Source of the DNA: Scilla litardierei
Lineage: Eukaryota; Streptophyta; Magnoliopsida; Asparagales; Asparagaceae
Direction of reading: 5' to 3'
NCBI GenBank assembly: GCA_030789695.1
Contig: CM061142.1
Location: 282,350,165 to 282,414,164, forward strand
DNA length: 64,000 bases
Positions 1 to 12,493 of this stretch are shown piece after piece (positions within the stretch are counted from its first letter, which is position 1; every line of letters starts with the position of its first letter). The notes under the pieces were generated by a model. The model did not search any database, was not told where the DNA came from, and saw only the letters and a list, made by a program, of their open reading frames with translations. The translations under genes and the position numbers were made by a program.

Positions 1-1488
1 AGGTGACTAGGAGAGAGAGTATGTGAGAGGAGGGGGTGTAAAGAGGGAAAAAGCTGGGTACCAAATAGAGGGAGAATATTTTCATGCTGCGTACGAGGGA
101 TTTCCTAAGATTTGATTAAGTTTGAATTTTGAAATTTGGGTTAGGCTAATTGGGCTTGATTTTGATTAGTGGGTTTGGTCAAGCAAACGGTGTCCGAAAT
201 TTACGAAAAAATTACCAGGACGACCGTGGCGGCGAGAGGCTCGGGAGTATGGTGGTCAATCGCACGTTTTGTCCACGGAGAACGAACTAAAAATAAAAAG
301 ATCCGACGACTAAGTCTAGAACTATGATGATCATGCAATCAAACCTGATTTGTGGGAGAACGACCCGAGAAATGACGTTCATCAAAAATCCCACAAATAA
401 CTACTCTTCCATACGGTCACAACGACATATCACATCGCATAATCCGAAACCAAGAAGAGGCAAAAATAAATACGCACACGAAAAGAGTCGTACGCGTAGA
501 AAAATACTACGGTCGGAAAACGGCCGTTACAGTCCCCTAATCTAAAAAAATAAGGGCTACGACTAACCTTGAAGAAGATTTTTAACGTAATTGACTAGAT
601 ATAATCGACGATGTCACATAATCATAATTTGCATCCTTACGGTCCAGTGGAACACGGCCAGAGATTTGGCTAGGCCATGAAAACTATCCCAAGTCGAGCT
701 AGGGTGATCCACAACACTATTCAAAAAAACACTAAACCGGATCATGGTCCATTGAAAGAAACTTATTATTCATAGGTGTGCCATCGATTAGAATTGGCTT
801 CATTAAAACTAGTTAATCCTATCAATTAGTTGAATCCTAAAATTCGAAATTATTAGGATTGGTTAATAACTTTTATTAATGTCCTTATCAACTATAAGGA
901 TTTTTAAGTTGATATCCTAATCATGTAAATTTCTAGTTGCAACAATTTGAATCATAGCCTTTTGTTCAAAATTATAATTAGAACAATTAAAATAATAATT
1001 ATAGGAGAGGGCTACCCTAATCAAGTATTAGGAGTTTAATTTGTTGCAACATTTTAAATCATAGCATGTCCTTCAAAAATTATCATATAATTTTCTTAAG
1101 GCTTTTAATGGATATTCTAAAAGTTTTTCTTGAATTATCACATAATAAAAAATACCTAATATAACCATTAAAAATATCAACTAAACAATTTAGCATGATA
1201 ACAAATCAATTAAAATTTATCTCATAAAATTTTCTTGCTAAACGTGCAACTTAAATTTTTATCTCATAATTTTAAGTTACATTAATTATCATCATATAAT
1301 AATTAAGATCTAATTTTAAAATTATCAAATGATTTTAAAATTAAATCTAATTTTCAAAAACAATTTTCGAAAATAAAATGTTGCTAGGGAACGACTATTT
1401 AATAGTTTAAATAAAACTTCCATCTGATGGAGAAACATGTTGTATCACATACATTTTATAATTGCAAAATATAGATCAGGTAGACCTG
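1..1488 (-). other. Unassigned DNA, probably the 5' leader of a minus-strand copia element
   Basis: No convincing coding sequence is visible on either strand; the ORF at 324-545 has no recognisable domain. Because a primer-binding site and LTR lie immediately to the right on the minus strand, this stretch should be the untranslated leader of that element, with gag and pol beyond the left edge of the window. The DNA is very AT-rich from about 770 to 1380 and has a different composition from 1 to 320, so it may itself be composite. This is inference from position, not homology. Confidence 0.35.
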
Positions 1489-1500
1489 GCTCTGATACCA
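1489..1500 (-). other. Primer-binding site, tRNA-iMet type
   Basis: Read on the minus strand this is TGGTATCAGAGC, the usual primer site complementary to the 3' end of initiator methionine tRNA in plant copia elements. It sits one base from the inner end of the LTR at 1502-2887, which fixes the orientation and shows this is a 5' LTR with its internal region to the left. Confidence 0.85.
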
Positions 1501-1501
1501 C

Positions 1502-2887
1502 TGTAGGGTTTAAATGGGTTCTTAGGGCTATAAAATCAATGTCCGGCCTAAGTCGGTCGGACGAAGAAATCAAATAAAGCAGCAGAAAATCATCTTAAAA
1601 CTATTTTAAGAATAGCCCAAAAGATATTAACCCTAGCCAAGATCTCTACTATCCCAGAGTTGGGTCCGACCAAACCCTAAGGATTGATCTATCTAACATT
1701 TGCAATTATAAACGCATGTTCAATTTAAACTACATACCTTTCACTTCGTTTCCGTAAAATACAAAGCATCATTTTCAGCAACATTTCTTTGGCCCCGCGC
1801 CGCTTCTCCAAAGCCGAACCGCGTCCCAAGCCGAACCGCGTCCCAAGCCAAACCGCTTCCCAAACCACACCGCGTCCCGAGGTGAGCAACACACTTGTCA
1901 CCGAGCCAACCACACGCCGAAGAAGATTTCACCTTGAGTGGATCCTTTGTCAAGACTTTGGATCCGATCCGAGCTCCTTCGTAGCTTTGCCAAAGCCCGA
2001 TCAGGAACAAGAAAGAAATTTAGGGGGAGAAAGAAACTATTTTCTTTATGCTCAGATCCGGGCTTGCTCATATTTAATGGATCTACTCAGATTTGGAGCT
2101 TGGGACGAGTTTCAAGGAGGGGAATATGCCCCTATTTATATAGGCGGCTGACCCCTCCCCTTCTCTTCATATCTGACGTGGGACTAAAAGTTTTGGAGGA
2201 AAAATTAATAAAAGTTTGCCTTTCACAAAGGCCAAACTTTAGCGAATTTTTCCTCTCTCACCGTTGAGTCGCAAGTCATACAACCTATCAAATCGAAGAG
2301 GGGTGAACGATGAACACGTATGAAGAAACGGCACGTCATTCCGAGTTCGTTTGACCCTTCAAACATGGTCTCAACGATGGCAAAACAATCAAATTTTTCG
2401 CAAAACTAAGCCATCGAAAAAACCGAGCAAACCTAGAGGCCAGGTGGGGCCCACTCGCGTGCCACGGAGACAGTACACGCACGGCGCGCGACCGCTGCTG
2501 CCTGGTGCACGCACTCATGCAACGCATGGGTGTGCACTACGCCTGGCGCGAGCACCCGTGCAAAGCACGGGCGCGAGCTGCTATTGGCAGGTCGGGCGTG
2601 CCCGACCTGCTAAGGTCATGTGCCCGACCCAATAAGCCCTTTGGGGCTTAAAACTGATTTTCGGGGCCATTTTAACACGGTTTTTGACGCCGTTTGAACC
2701 TGGATTTTCACCGGGACGTTCCCGTCTTCCAGGTAACCATTTTCACATGTTTATTATATTAAATATGCACGTAAAAAATTTACAACATATTTAATTCCCT
2801 TTGCAGCATATGCAAAATTATCACATCTAATATTAAAAACACATTTGAATCAAACACAAACGAACTGAGGGCATACATCCCTCAACA
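1502..2887 (-). repeat. 5' LTR of a minus-strand Ty1/copia element
   Basis: On the minus strand the LTR begins TGTTGAGGGATGTATGCCC at 2887 and ends CCCTACA at 1502, giving the expected TG...CA ends. The primer site follows at once. A TATA box lies at 2131-2146, so U3 runs from 2887 to roughly 2110, and R-U5 runs from there to 1502. At 1386 bp it is a long copia LTR. The segment 2440-2640 is markedly GC-rich. ORFs inside it on both strands have no domain and are not genes. Its partner LTR lies outside the window, so the target duplication (candidate GCTGA at 2888-2892) cannot be confirmed. Confidence 0.75.
2131..2146 (-). promoter_or_regulatory. TATA box of the minus-strand copia LTR
   Basis: The minus strand reads CCTATATAAATAGGGG, a strong plant TATA box. 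Transcription would start about 30 bp downstream, near 2100, and run leftward through the primer site at 1489-1500. Its place within the LTR fits U3/R organisation. Confidence 0.6.
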
Positions 2888-3582
2888 GCTGACACAGCCT
2901 TAAATATAATCTAATGGCTAGTCGACCAGACGTCTGCTGAAGGGTTCCCCGACGTCTGTGCCACCGTTCTTGCATCTTGCTTTAAAGCATCAGATGACTT
3001 AACAGTCAGACCAAGGGAAAAAGAGTGAATTTTGGTCAGAATAAACCAGATGCCTGATGGAGATCTCCCATACGTTTGTCCAACTTAGTAGACGCCTGGG
3101 AAGACACCTTTAGACTTCTGTCCAATTAGGATTTCTAGGGCATCCTAAAACATACACACCAGACGTCTGGGTGACAAACACCAGACGTCTAGTTGAAGGC
3201 TGAAAGCTCAACTTTGAGCAAAATGCCTATCTAACTATATGGGATAAAACACATAAATGATCTAAAGTGTTGTGTGCAATAAGTAAGTGCTTCTAGTAAG
3301 AATATTTAAGACTTAACATTCTAATTCAATAAAGAAGTAAAGAAATGATAGTATTACATATTAATCCACTTCACTTCCTATTGAATTCCTTGAAGTCTTT
3401 TATTTGAATCTTTGAGTCTATCTTTTAATTTCAATATGTCAACACTTCACATCATCGTTGTTTTTGGTAATACTTTAATCTACAATCGATTATTCTTTAG
3501 TTAACTACAAAATATGGTGTTAGTCACAATTAATTATGTTTGCTCATCATCAAAACCAAATTGGGAGATCCAATACTCAACA
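2888..3582 (-). repeat. SIRE-like LTR fragment with CAGACGTCTG palindromes
   Basis: Read on the minus strand this begins at 3582 with TGTTGAGTATTGG, the same start as the SIRE-like LTR at 22290, followed by a related AT-rich stretch containing TTTGATGATGA. It breaks off at 2887, where the copia LTR begins, so the copia element probably inserted into it. Between 2922 and 3192 there are about six copies of CAGACGTCTG or close variants, a perfect 10-bp palindrome. These parallel the CAGTCGACTG array of the SIRE-like element further right. No coding sequence. Confidence 0.6.
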
Positions 3583-3735
3583 ATTTGAACTATATATATA
3601 ATATTTATCAAAATCTTAAAAATTATAAAAACTCTAAAATATTATTGAAATTCTAAAAATTATATTATAAAAAATTTAAAATTCCTTGAAATTCTAAAAT
3701 ATTATTATAAATGCATTGTTACATATAAATATACA

Positions 3736-4604
3736 CTAGTCATAACCCGTGCCCACAGGCACGGTTCATTTAAGATTTTCCTCAGCGAAATCTTTGTTCC
3801 CCAAAAAATTATTTCCACAGCCAAAATTTAAAAGAACAACAAATAGCGTAAAAATATTTAGCGACACGGACACCTTCGGCGTGTGCGCCTTCGGTGCGGA
3901 ACAACAAATACGGCGCGGGTGCCTTCGACGTGGAACAACAAATTCGGCGCGGACGCCTTCGACGCGAAACAAAAAATTCAGCATAAAAAATTTAGTGGAA
4001 CAACAATTCAGCGCGGAACAATGTGCGAGGGCATTCGACACTGAACAAAAAATTTGGCGTGGGCGCCTTTGACGCTGAACAACAAATTAGCGTAAAAAAA
4101 TTACGCTGGCACCGTTTGTTGGTGTGGAACAATGCGCGAGAACATTCAGTGCGGAACAACAAATTCAACGCGGAACAACAAACCTCACGGTATTTTTCGG
4201 TGACGGTATTAACTTAAATTTTTTACGCCTTCGGCACGGAACAACAAACCTCAGGGTATTTTTCGGTGACGGTATTAACTTAAATTTTTTTACGCTAATT
4301 TTTTTACTTTGTTTAATTTAATGGATCATGTTTCTACACAATCTTTCCCAAGAGAATTTTAATTTCAAAGTTTTGGTTTCCAAGACACTTCCCCCCAAAT
4401 TTAATCTTTACAATCATTCCCAATACACTTTTAATTTCAAAGCTTTGGTTCGAAAGACACTTTTCCCCCCAAAATTTAAGTTTTTCCACTAAAATTTTCA
4501 CAAAATCCAATGTCAACCATTGATTTACCAAGATCAAATCTCAGCCACTCTTTATCTTGTCCTATTCAGCCCTAGATTCAAAAAAGGTTTTCAAATGTAT
4601 AATA
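3736..4604 (-). mobile_element. Non-autonomous Helitron, 3' end at 3736
   Basis: On the minus strand the sequence ends with a GC hairpin (CCGTGCC, loop TGTG, GGCACGGG), a 6-nt spacer and CTAG, with host T next. This is the canonical Helitron 3' terminus (hairpin, then CTRR, insertion between A and T). The interior 3830-4260 consists of degenerate repeats of a GCGCGGAACAACAAATTC-like unit. About 380 bp of this end resembles 43750-44130 in opposite orientation, so both belong to one family. The left terminus is uncertain: a weak candidate (minus-strand TTTATTATACATTTG) near 4604 would give an element of about 870 bp. There is no Rep/helicase gene. Confidence 0.6.
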
Positions 4605-4643
4605 AATATATATATACACACGCACACACACACTTACTCGTCA

Positions 4644-4676
<33 letters not shown>
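4605..4676. repeat. TA, CA and TG microsatellites
   Basis: A short TA run (4605-4616) is followed by a CA run (4617-4632) and then a TG run (about 4647-4674). The CA and TG runs face each other across a 14-bp spacer, so they could pair as an imperfect inverted repeat. ORFs crossing this stretch are low-complexity artefacts. Confidence 0.8.
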
Positions 4677-4678
<2 letters not shown>

Positions 4679-5773
4679 ATTAATGGAGTAGAGCTGACAG
4701 CTTTGGAATTTTCGGTGCTGCAGGGTGTTTTCTGCAAAAAACCACGCGTCACTAATTAGCTTCCCTTCAATCAAAAACGGTCCTAGGGCTGTTAATGCGC
4801 TCTCCAACCATGCGTCATTAATTTGTTGCCCCTTCAATCAAAAACGGGCCTAGGGCTGTTAATCTTCTCCATGCCGAAGCTAGGGCTGGCCCTTCTCCTT
4901 GCGCTCTCCTCCCTCAGTCTTCTCCATGCCGAAGCCCTCTTCTCCTTGCGCTCTCCTCCCTCCATCTTCTCCACGCCGAAGCTAGGGCGTTTGATTTGGG
5001 GCTTTAGGGTTTTAGATCTTGTAGGATTCCAACTGATCGTGATCTCGAGCTATTTTCTGCGGGTAATCTTCTATATTTTAGTAGGCAATTTTTTCATTTT
5101 ATTTCAGAAATTTTTAGGGTTTGAGCTTCAATTTTACGACTTTCTAATCTTGTTTGCAATTTTTAGGTTTTGAGCTTCAATTGGTTAAAAATAATCAAAC
5201 CAGTGAAATGCATGATTCTTCAGACAGTGAAATGCCTTATTTCGTATTTCTATCTTCTCTTCATGTAATTTTTAACGGTTTCTGTCAGAAGTTGGGTCAA
5301 TGTTCTCTACAATGTACAATCATCCAAATGTGCTCTCATAGAACTCATGAAATTTAGTAGCATGATATCATTTGTTTCATTTAGTGTTACTATATAAAGA
5401 AATGTTGAAGTTCGCACCAATCTTTGCTAACATTAGATTAAGCTCAGCAATTGGATTCGATATTGCAAGGTATTTTGCATATTGACTGGAATAAAGGCAT
5501 ACCACAAAGCTGTTGTCGGTGTAGAGATCATTAGCAACCACTGCTCTTATTGTCCATGTTGTCAATTAACTGTTCTGCTGCTTATTAAAACACTGAACAG
5601 AAAAAAGTAAATAAATAAAATACATTAAAACAGACTTGTTTATGTATTTATGACTTTATGATGTATAATAATTTGTTGATGGTAGAGAGTTTAGCATATG
5701 CAACTTTAAATCGATTTAGAAAATTTATGATGTATATTAATTTGTGAATGAAGTAAAATTTTCTTATTGCAGA
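4677..5773 (+). other. 5' flank and probable untranslated leader of the first FAR1-like gene
   Basis: Contains two copies of a CAATCAAAAACGG.CCTAGGGC unit (near 4768 and 4830) and repeats of CTTCTCCATGCCGAAGC and CTCCTTGCGCTCTCCTCCCT (4865-4985). It then turns AT-rich. The motif TTGGGGCTTTAGGGTTTT near 4996 is also seen upstream of the second FAR1-like gene (near 29893). A pyrimidine-rich tract ending TTCTTATTGCAG just before 5774 looks like a 3' splice site, suggesting an untranslated first exon. No protein domain is visible. Confidence 0.4.
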
Positions 5774-8194
5774 ATGGATGTTCACTCCCTCGATTCTCCT
5801 AATATTTATCATGATATTACTAATGAAATGACAGTTGAAATGGAGAAAGATCCAGTACATGTGGATGAAATGGGGATAAATCCATTACGGTGGAAGAAAC
5901 AAATCCGTATGTTGGAATGAAATTCGGTAGCCACGAAGAAGCGTACGAATTCTATAATGTGTATGCATTAGTGGTTTGGTTTGGTATCAGAAAAAGCACA
6001 ACAAATTATGGCCGGGATCGGAAAGTACAAGATAAAAAATTTGTTTGCGATAAGGAAGGGAAAAAATCACTCAATGATAAGAGGGAAATGGGAAAGGTGG
6101 TTAATCAGAGACGAGATACAAACGTAGGATGTATGGCTCACATGAAGATCAAAGCATGTATAGACAACACATGGGTTGTTTCCGCTTTCGTTGAAGATCA
6201 TACAAACCATGAGCTGACTAGTCCAAACAAGGTGAAATTGCATAGATCACAACAACAATTCCATAAAACAAAAAGGGTGAAGAGTCTTATTGATAGTATG
6301 CATGGAGAAGGTGTCGTCCCATCGGTTATATCTCGTATCATAAATGCGACAAGTGGAAGTAATGAAAAAGCAGTTACATCGCAATAGTGTATTGACCATA
6401 TGAGAACCAATAGAAAGAACAACATCGGTCATGAATGTGTGGCTATAATTCAGCACTTCCTTAAGAAAGGATCCAATGGCACAGATTTTTATTTTGCAAT
6501 GGAGGTCGATAGCACAGGAAAATTGAGGAGTGTATTCTGGGCTGATGGAAGAGTACGAGTAGCTTATTTGAATTTTAATGATGTGGTGGTTTTGATGTGA
6601 CTTATAGGACAAATAAGTTCAATCTACCATTTGCTCCATTTACCGGGGTTAACCATCATAGGCAATCCACGTTGTTTGGATGCGCATTACTGGCTGACGA
6701 GCAGGAAGAAACTTTTGTATGGTTGTTCCAAGGGTGGTTGAAGTATATGCATGGAATAGAGCATGTAGCCATAATAACTGATCAAGATCGTGCAATATAC
6801 AATGCCATTCACATTGTTCTTCCAAATACTCGACATCGTTATTACTATTGGCATGTATAAAAGCATATACCCGATCACTTGGCTTCCTTATGTTCGCGTT
6901 ATGTCGATGAATTTCATGAATACTACAACATGTGGTATTATAGTGATAACATAGAGGAAAGCAACATAAAATGGGTTGAGATGAAGGAAAAGTTTATGTT
7001 GGATGAGAATGAAGATGGTTGGTTGCACATGAAGTACAAATATCGAGATCATTGGATCCTATGTTACTTAAAGTACACATTCTTTGCAGGGATGAGTTCA
7101 AGTCAAAGAAGTGAATCAATTAATGCTTTTTTGATTCATTCGTTCATGCAAACAAGTAGTTATTGGAGTTCGTGTCACAATATGAGAAGGCCATAGACCA
7201 TCGACAGATAAGCGAGGAACATGAGGACTTTAGGACTCTAAATTCAAAACCACACATGCGCCTATTTCACCCGATCGAGGAACAAGCCGGTGAGTGCTAC
7301 ACAAGAAGGATGTTTGATACTTTTCAACATCAATTGAAAAAATGTGGAAGCCTTTTTCGAGAGGAATTGAGACAGCCAGAAAATATTATATTGTATAAGG
7401 TTCGCAAGCATTCAGTTGAGCGAAACAAGTGGAGATCAGTGACATATGATCCTAATGACCAAGCTTCATTTACTTGCAGTTGTAAAAAGTTTGAGACAAG
7501 TGGGATACTATGCAAGCATATATTGCATATCATTCAACATCTTCAGGTTGAGATCATACCTACTTATTACATCCTACATCGATGGACCATTCATGCACGG
7601 CATCGTGAAATAGGAGTTGATAACATCACATTGGGAAGTAATAATGAAAAGCGAGTTAATTTGTTGCAATCGATGGCCTTAATAGCAAACTGTAATAATG
7701 CACTTGAAAAGGCATTAAAGTCGATCGCTCGTATGAGACGGTTGGATGTTGTGTTAAAGGAATATTTAAAGGAAGATGAGGATGAAATGGACCCAATTGG
7801 AGTTCAAGGAATGGAAGCAGCCACTCAAGCTACCACTCAAGTAGGAAGCTCCCATATGGTTGATCATATTCCACAGATTTTCATCCATGACCCAGAAGGA
7901 CCTGCGAGGACTAAAGGCTGGCCACGGGGTGCAAGTAGATTCAAATCAAGTATGGAGGAAGCTCAGGAGAAAAGGGATAGACAAAAGCGCATGTGTGGAA
8001 GATGCGGACAACTTGGGCATTACAGATCAACATGCACAAATCCACCGTCAACTAATACAACAAACAATGAGGTATATCAAATGTTTATGTTACAATCACA
8101 TTTTCATATGTTTAATTCAATATGGCTAAGAATTCATTTTTCTGAATTTTCAGAGAAGTTAATGATCCAACTGAAATCTAAGCGTGCTGGATAG
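5774..8194 (+). pseudogene. FAR1/FHY3-type MULE transposase, broken
   Basis: A decayed FAR1-RELATED SEQUENCE-type Mutator transposase. The ATG at 5774 follows a splice-acceptor-like TTGCAG. Visible in order: FAR1 DNA-binding region (about 5890-6240, with GCMAHMKIK and DHTNHEL); transposase core (NKFNLPFAPFTGVNHHRQST near 6610, ITDQDRAIYNA near 6775, GMSSSQRSESIN near 7090); SWIM zinc finger (CSCKKF...GILCKHIL, about 7473-7525); and a C-terminal zinc knuckle (CGRCGQLGHYRSTC, about 7993-8034). Breaks: a frame change near 5890, in-frame TAG near 6385, a one-base loss near 6590, TAA near 6858 and another frame change near 7160. Family proteins bind terminal inverted repeats or, when domesticated, act as light-signalling transcription factors; this copy can do neither intact. 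I found no terminal inverted repeats. Confidence 0.85.
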
Positions 8195-9288
8195 CTGCAG
8201 ACAATGACTTTGGTTCTTTTTTTGTTACAGATTTCTAATGAAATTCTGAAATTCATGCCTCTACTAAGTGATGTGCAGTTATCAATCATATTTTGCTATG
8301 TACAAATGCACTTCCTTTGGTGGTTTCCAGTTAAGAATATGCCTAGCATCTGTAATAATTCCATCAATATATGTCTTGGCTTAACATACTAATTCCATCA
8401 ATACAAGAGATACTTAGCTATGCAAGTAATGAGACATGTTAGTTTGATTACCACCAAGTAAGATTGAAGTAAAATTCATATGTGCTATATTGTAACCAAA
8501 GAAGATTGAAGTATTAATTATGATGCACATACCGTTGATGCCAATCATATGAGCTAAACTGTTCACCACGGATTCAAAGAAAGATTGATGCTAAGATCAA
8601 TGACATACTGAAGACTCGTTGGCCTATTTTAAGAAACATCTAAGTGCATGCAAGCTCAAATAAACATCAGTGAGATGAAATTTGTTGGAAGATGTCTTGC
8701 AAGCTTACTTGTCTTTCACATTGGGGGACGTAGTCAAATTGCTTCTTATATGTTACATGTGCTTATGTGTTTCAAGAAATGCTTAGCCGTCTATACATTT
8801 TGGCAAATGTTGCAATTGTATCATATTCTTCCTCCCCAACCTAGCCCACTGTAGGAATGTTTTTCAGATAATGTAAAGGTGGTTATGATTTGTGTTCATC
8901 ATCAGATTGATCTCTTCCCTACTGAGAACTAGAAAAACAAATAGAAAAGAAAGACATGCATAGAATGTTATTGCTCGAGTCAGATGATGTACGTGGCCAA
9001 AGAGTCTCAATGGCTGTTTAGATAACCTAGATGATATGCTGTTGTTAAACGTTTGGTTTTCATTTTGTAAAAACAGGTTTTTTGATGCACATATGAAATA
9101 CTATCAGTGTTTAGTCACGGAATATTTATGAAATATTTATTTTTTGGCCCCTCAACGCCCCCCCAAAAAAAGTGGTATTCTTGTTAGAAATTGCTTTTTG
9201 CGAAGGAGAATTATATGTCTGACAGCAAGGAGGGGGATTCAGATGCTTATACATCCATTTACACATCCTTCTATTATGTTGAAGATAG
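8195..9288. other. AT-rich DNA, no gene recognised
   Basis: Downstream of the first FAR1-like pseudogene. ORFs at 8204-8392 and 8648-8854 carry no recognisable domain. It may be the 3' part of the Mutator-like element, but no terminal inverted repeat was found by eye. Confidence 0.3.
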
Positions 9289-9618
9289 ATGATCAGTGTG
9301 GAATTAACTAACCAGTTGTTGAAGGCTCATTTCACGCCTGCACCTCTTGAAGATGGTACCATCATAGGGATTGCAACTGATGTCAATTGTCTGCCACAGG
9401 TTTGTTTCTTGTGATATTTCTTTCTTGCATGTGCAATTTTATGTTTTCAATTCATGTTCATGCATAAATAGCTAAATGAATAAATAAGAATACCATGCTT
9501 GTGTTCAATTCAGTTCAAGCCGGAGGAACAAGTCACCCTTGAACCTTTCGAGCGAGACCATGCTTGTGTTGTTGTTGGATATAGGATGCCAACGAATCAG
9601 AAGGCTGCAGCAGCATAA
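9289..9618 (+). pseudogene. Two-exon gene fragment of unknown identity
   Basis: Two open segments join in frame across a GT-AG intron. Exon 1 (9289-9399) runs from an ATG to ...DVNCLPQ; the intron is 9400-9513 (114 nt, T-rich, ending TTCAATTCAG); exon 2 (9514-9618) runs FKPEEQVTLEPFERDHACVV... to a TAA. The joined product is about 71 residues with natural amino-acid composition and no repeats, which suggests a piece of a real gene, perhaps captured by the neighbouring Mutator-like element. I do not recognise the family. The upstream DNA is not obviously coding, so this is a fragment, not a complete gene. Confidence 0.4.
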
Positions 9619-10120
9619 AATTCAATAGAGTCCTGACTATTTCTCAAGCTACACTGCAAAACGTGGAGGATTCACATGTTACCAGGCTGCCCTCAATGAA
9701 GCTTTAGACGACACAACTTTATGCGCGTAAATTTACTACTCAAAATTTGTGTACTGTGATTTTCCCTCCCTAAATGTACTACTCAAAATTTGTGTGCTGG
9801 AACTTGGAGAGTAAACCTTAAAGCTAGATCCTCTGCAAATTATGAAAGTAAAGAACGCTGTATTTTGTATTTTGTGTGCTGGATTCTGGATTATGTATTA
9901 TGTATTCTGTATTTTGTGTGCTGGAAAGATGGGGAGTAATGAAAGCTGGATTCCGTATTTTTTTGGGTCAAAATTTGTGTGCTGGAAATTTTTACTACCA
10001 TGAAACAAATCATGGCCATTTATGAATTTTTTTTTGGTGAGGGGCGATGCCTTGGACAAATTGTTGTAAAAGAGTTTCATACATGTTGATGTAAATAATT
10101 ACGATTTTTGCAATGTAGTT
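9619..10120. other. AT-rich DNA with short internal repeats
   Basis: Contains repeated phrases such as ACTCAAAATTTGTGT.CTG and TGTATT.TGTATTTTGTGTGC (9735-9960). No gene or RNA feature is recognised. It ends at the target duplication of the copia element starting at 10126. Confidence 0.3.
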
Positions 10121-10125
10121 ACAAG

Positions 10126-10313
10126 TGTTGTGAGTAGAGGGAGGCCTTTGGCCTCCCTCCCCTCATCATCTCTCCATTACTCCCCACTAAGTTAGTGGGG
10201 AGTCCCTTGGACTCCTAATCTATTAAGGAAATGAATATATATAGAGCCATGGCTTTTGCCATGACCACTCCTCAATGAGAGATTATTCTACTCTTCTCTA
10301 TAATCTTCCAACA
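10126..10313 (+). repeat. 5' LTR of copia element 1
   Basis: 188 bp, starting TGTTGTGAGTAGAGGGAGGC and ending ATCTTCCAACA. It contains the inverted repeat GGGAGGCCTTTGGCCTCCC (10139-10157) and ACTCCCCACTAAGTTAGTGGGGAGT (10180-10204), both able to form hairpins, and a TATA-like AATATATATAGAG near 10232. It matches the right LTR at 16568-16775. Confidence 0.9.
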
Positions 10314-10326
10314 CGTTATCAGCACC
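10314..10326 (+). other. Primer-binding site of copia element 1
   Basis: CGTTATCAGCACC directly abuts the LTR end. It differs from the usual iMet site TGGTATCAGAGC but keeps TATCAG in register. The same phrase is familiar next to short LTRs of this copia type in plants; I cannot name the primer tRNA. Confidence 0.55.
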
Positions 10327-11286
10327 TACGCTCTATTTTTTTTGAGCTTTTTCATCCCGTCTCCCTCAAAAATTGTACCCCTACGCGTGAAGGAATCTAT
10401 TGTTGCGGCAACGCTTTGCGGGGATTTTTCTTTGGAGCGTATCAGGAGCGGAACTATCTACGGATTTTTATTATCATGATCTTCCCTAGATCTTTGATCT
10501 AGAGGTAATTTCTTTTCGATCACGTAGATACCTACATAATGTAGTAAGATAAGATTTTACATAGCCAATTCTATAGGCTTGTATTAATCCATAACATTTT
10601 GATGCTCATCAAGATTAAAAAAAATACATAAACAAAAGCCCAACTTCACAAATTTTTTGATCTGGTATATGATCATCCCCTCAAATTTTTGATATTCCAT
10701 CTTTTGTGTGTGGAATAAATAAAAGAGGGGGGGTTGGATTGCTTTCATTTTAAAATTTATTTTTGCATGTGCGAATTTATTATGATTAGAACAAAAATTA
10801 ATAATTGATAGACTTGAGATCGTATGTCATGGTATCCTTGTAATGCAAGCCATATCCATTAATTGCTATGTCGAGGGAGCAATCTTCTTTGTTTATGTGA
10901 TTAAAAACGAATTAACTTCTAATTTTGCTTTTATTATTGAGAAGTCATCTAGAAAGGACAGTTTTGGCATTTCTGGAAATATTGCTAGACATGGAATTGT
11001 TAGACAATGAAATCAAGATGAAAAGTGAGTAGTAATCGGTAATTGCAGCATGCATGCATTTGGTTAAGTACACAAGGAAGTGATTAGATATATATTCGTC
11101 AAAGCATTGGCTTATATATGTTTGTATCTGCTCCATGCACATAGCCGCATCCCATTAGATACATGCTTCTTGATTTCTAGACAGGTTCCGAAATGTAAAT
11201 TCTGGGTTTGACGGACTTTTCACATTCCCTTAAAAATTTGTTTGAATGCTTCTTTTCAATTGAATTCTTTAAACATTACAGTCCAT

Positions 11287-11880
11287 GGGCCTGCAGCTCA
11301 TTTCTAAATAATATATTATATGGGCTATTTATTGGGCCTGAAGCCCAATTTATAAATGAAATTAGTATTATGAGCATGCTGCTCCATTTAGATTAATGTT
11401 TTATTTTAACTTCCTAAATTGGGCCAGAAGCCTAGTTAATCCAATTGCAGTTGATTAAAATTTTGCAACTAGGCCTGAAGCCCAAATATTTATTATAATT
11501 TAATTTGGCTTATTGGGCTAGAAGCCAAGTTAATAAAATTTCTTATTAAAATGATTTTCATTTTGCTTCTGGGCCTACATCCCATATTAGAATAATTATT
11601 AATTTTTTGTTCTAATTTGGGCCTGAAGCCCAGTTTATAACAATGAATATAAGTTGTATGGGCCAACAGCCCCATTGAGATTAATTATTAATTTTGAAGC
11701 ATAGGGCCTGCAGCTCAGTTAATCCAATTGCAAAATGGATATGTTAATTAAATTTTTGTAAATGGGCCTACAGCCCAAATATTAAATTAATTATTAAAAT
11801 GATTATTATTTTACTTATGGGCCTGCAGCCCCAATTATAATAATAATTCATTTTTAATTCTTGTTTGGGCATGTAGCCCA
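11287..11880 (+). repeat. Array of 12 GGGC...GCCC mini-hairpins in the leader of copia element 1
   Basis: Twelve copies of a 14-nt unit close to GGGCCTGAAGCCCA begin at 11287, 11334, 11421, 11471, 11515, 11571, 11619, 11660, 11704, 11764, 11819 and 11867. Each has a GGGC arm, a 5-6 nt loop and a GCCC (or near) arm. They are spaced 41-60 nt apart except for one 87-nt gap, in otherwise AT-rich sequence with recurring TTAATTATTAATTTT spacers. The block lies between the primer site and gag, so it would be in the genomic RNA. No ORF crosses it. Confidence 0.85.
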
Positions 11881-12493
11881 GTTAGTCAGATTTCTAATAT
11901 TATGTACAACATCATTCTTGCATCATTAATAATTTATGGAATATTAGGATCTTTCAAAATATAATTTCTTAAGGATCCTGCGACCGCTCTGCCGTTAGTC
12001 AACTAACCTAACGGTGTATGATGTCTCCCCGTGGTCCGAGAGATTATTATATTTTACAGCCTCTTTTTCCATATTATATATGCATGTGTTATATAAACTG
12101 CGTGGTTGCTTCTTTTGTGCCTGTATCATATTATAAACTGCGTGGATGTTTATATAAGCTAAAATGTGCTTTTTGGGATCGGCCAGTTTGATACCTTTTA
12201 AATTCCTTGCATTTTTATTTTCTTTTTGAAAGAATTTGTAAGTGCGGATTAAATGTATTAATGCCAAAGACCGGTGTACCCAGATATGAAGACGGAGTAG
12301 AAATTTTCAATTGATAGGGACCCCTTCTGAGGTTCCAAATTGTATTTTTTCTTTTCTTTATGGACTGTATATTCGGACTTTGGACTTTGTACGTTTTTGG
12401 GTATCTGGCCGATCCCCACATTTTACTTATTTTATTTTTTTGCGTGAATTTACATCTTATTTAATTCATGCTTGTTTTAAATTGCATAGGTAA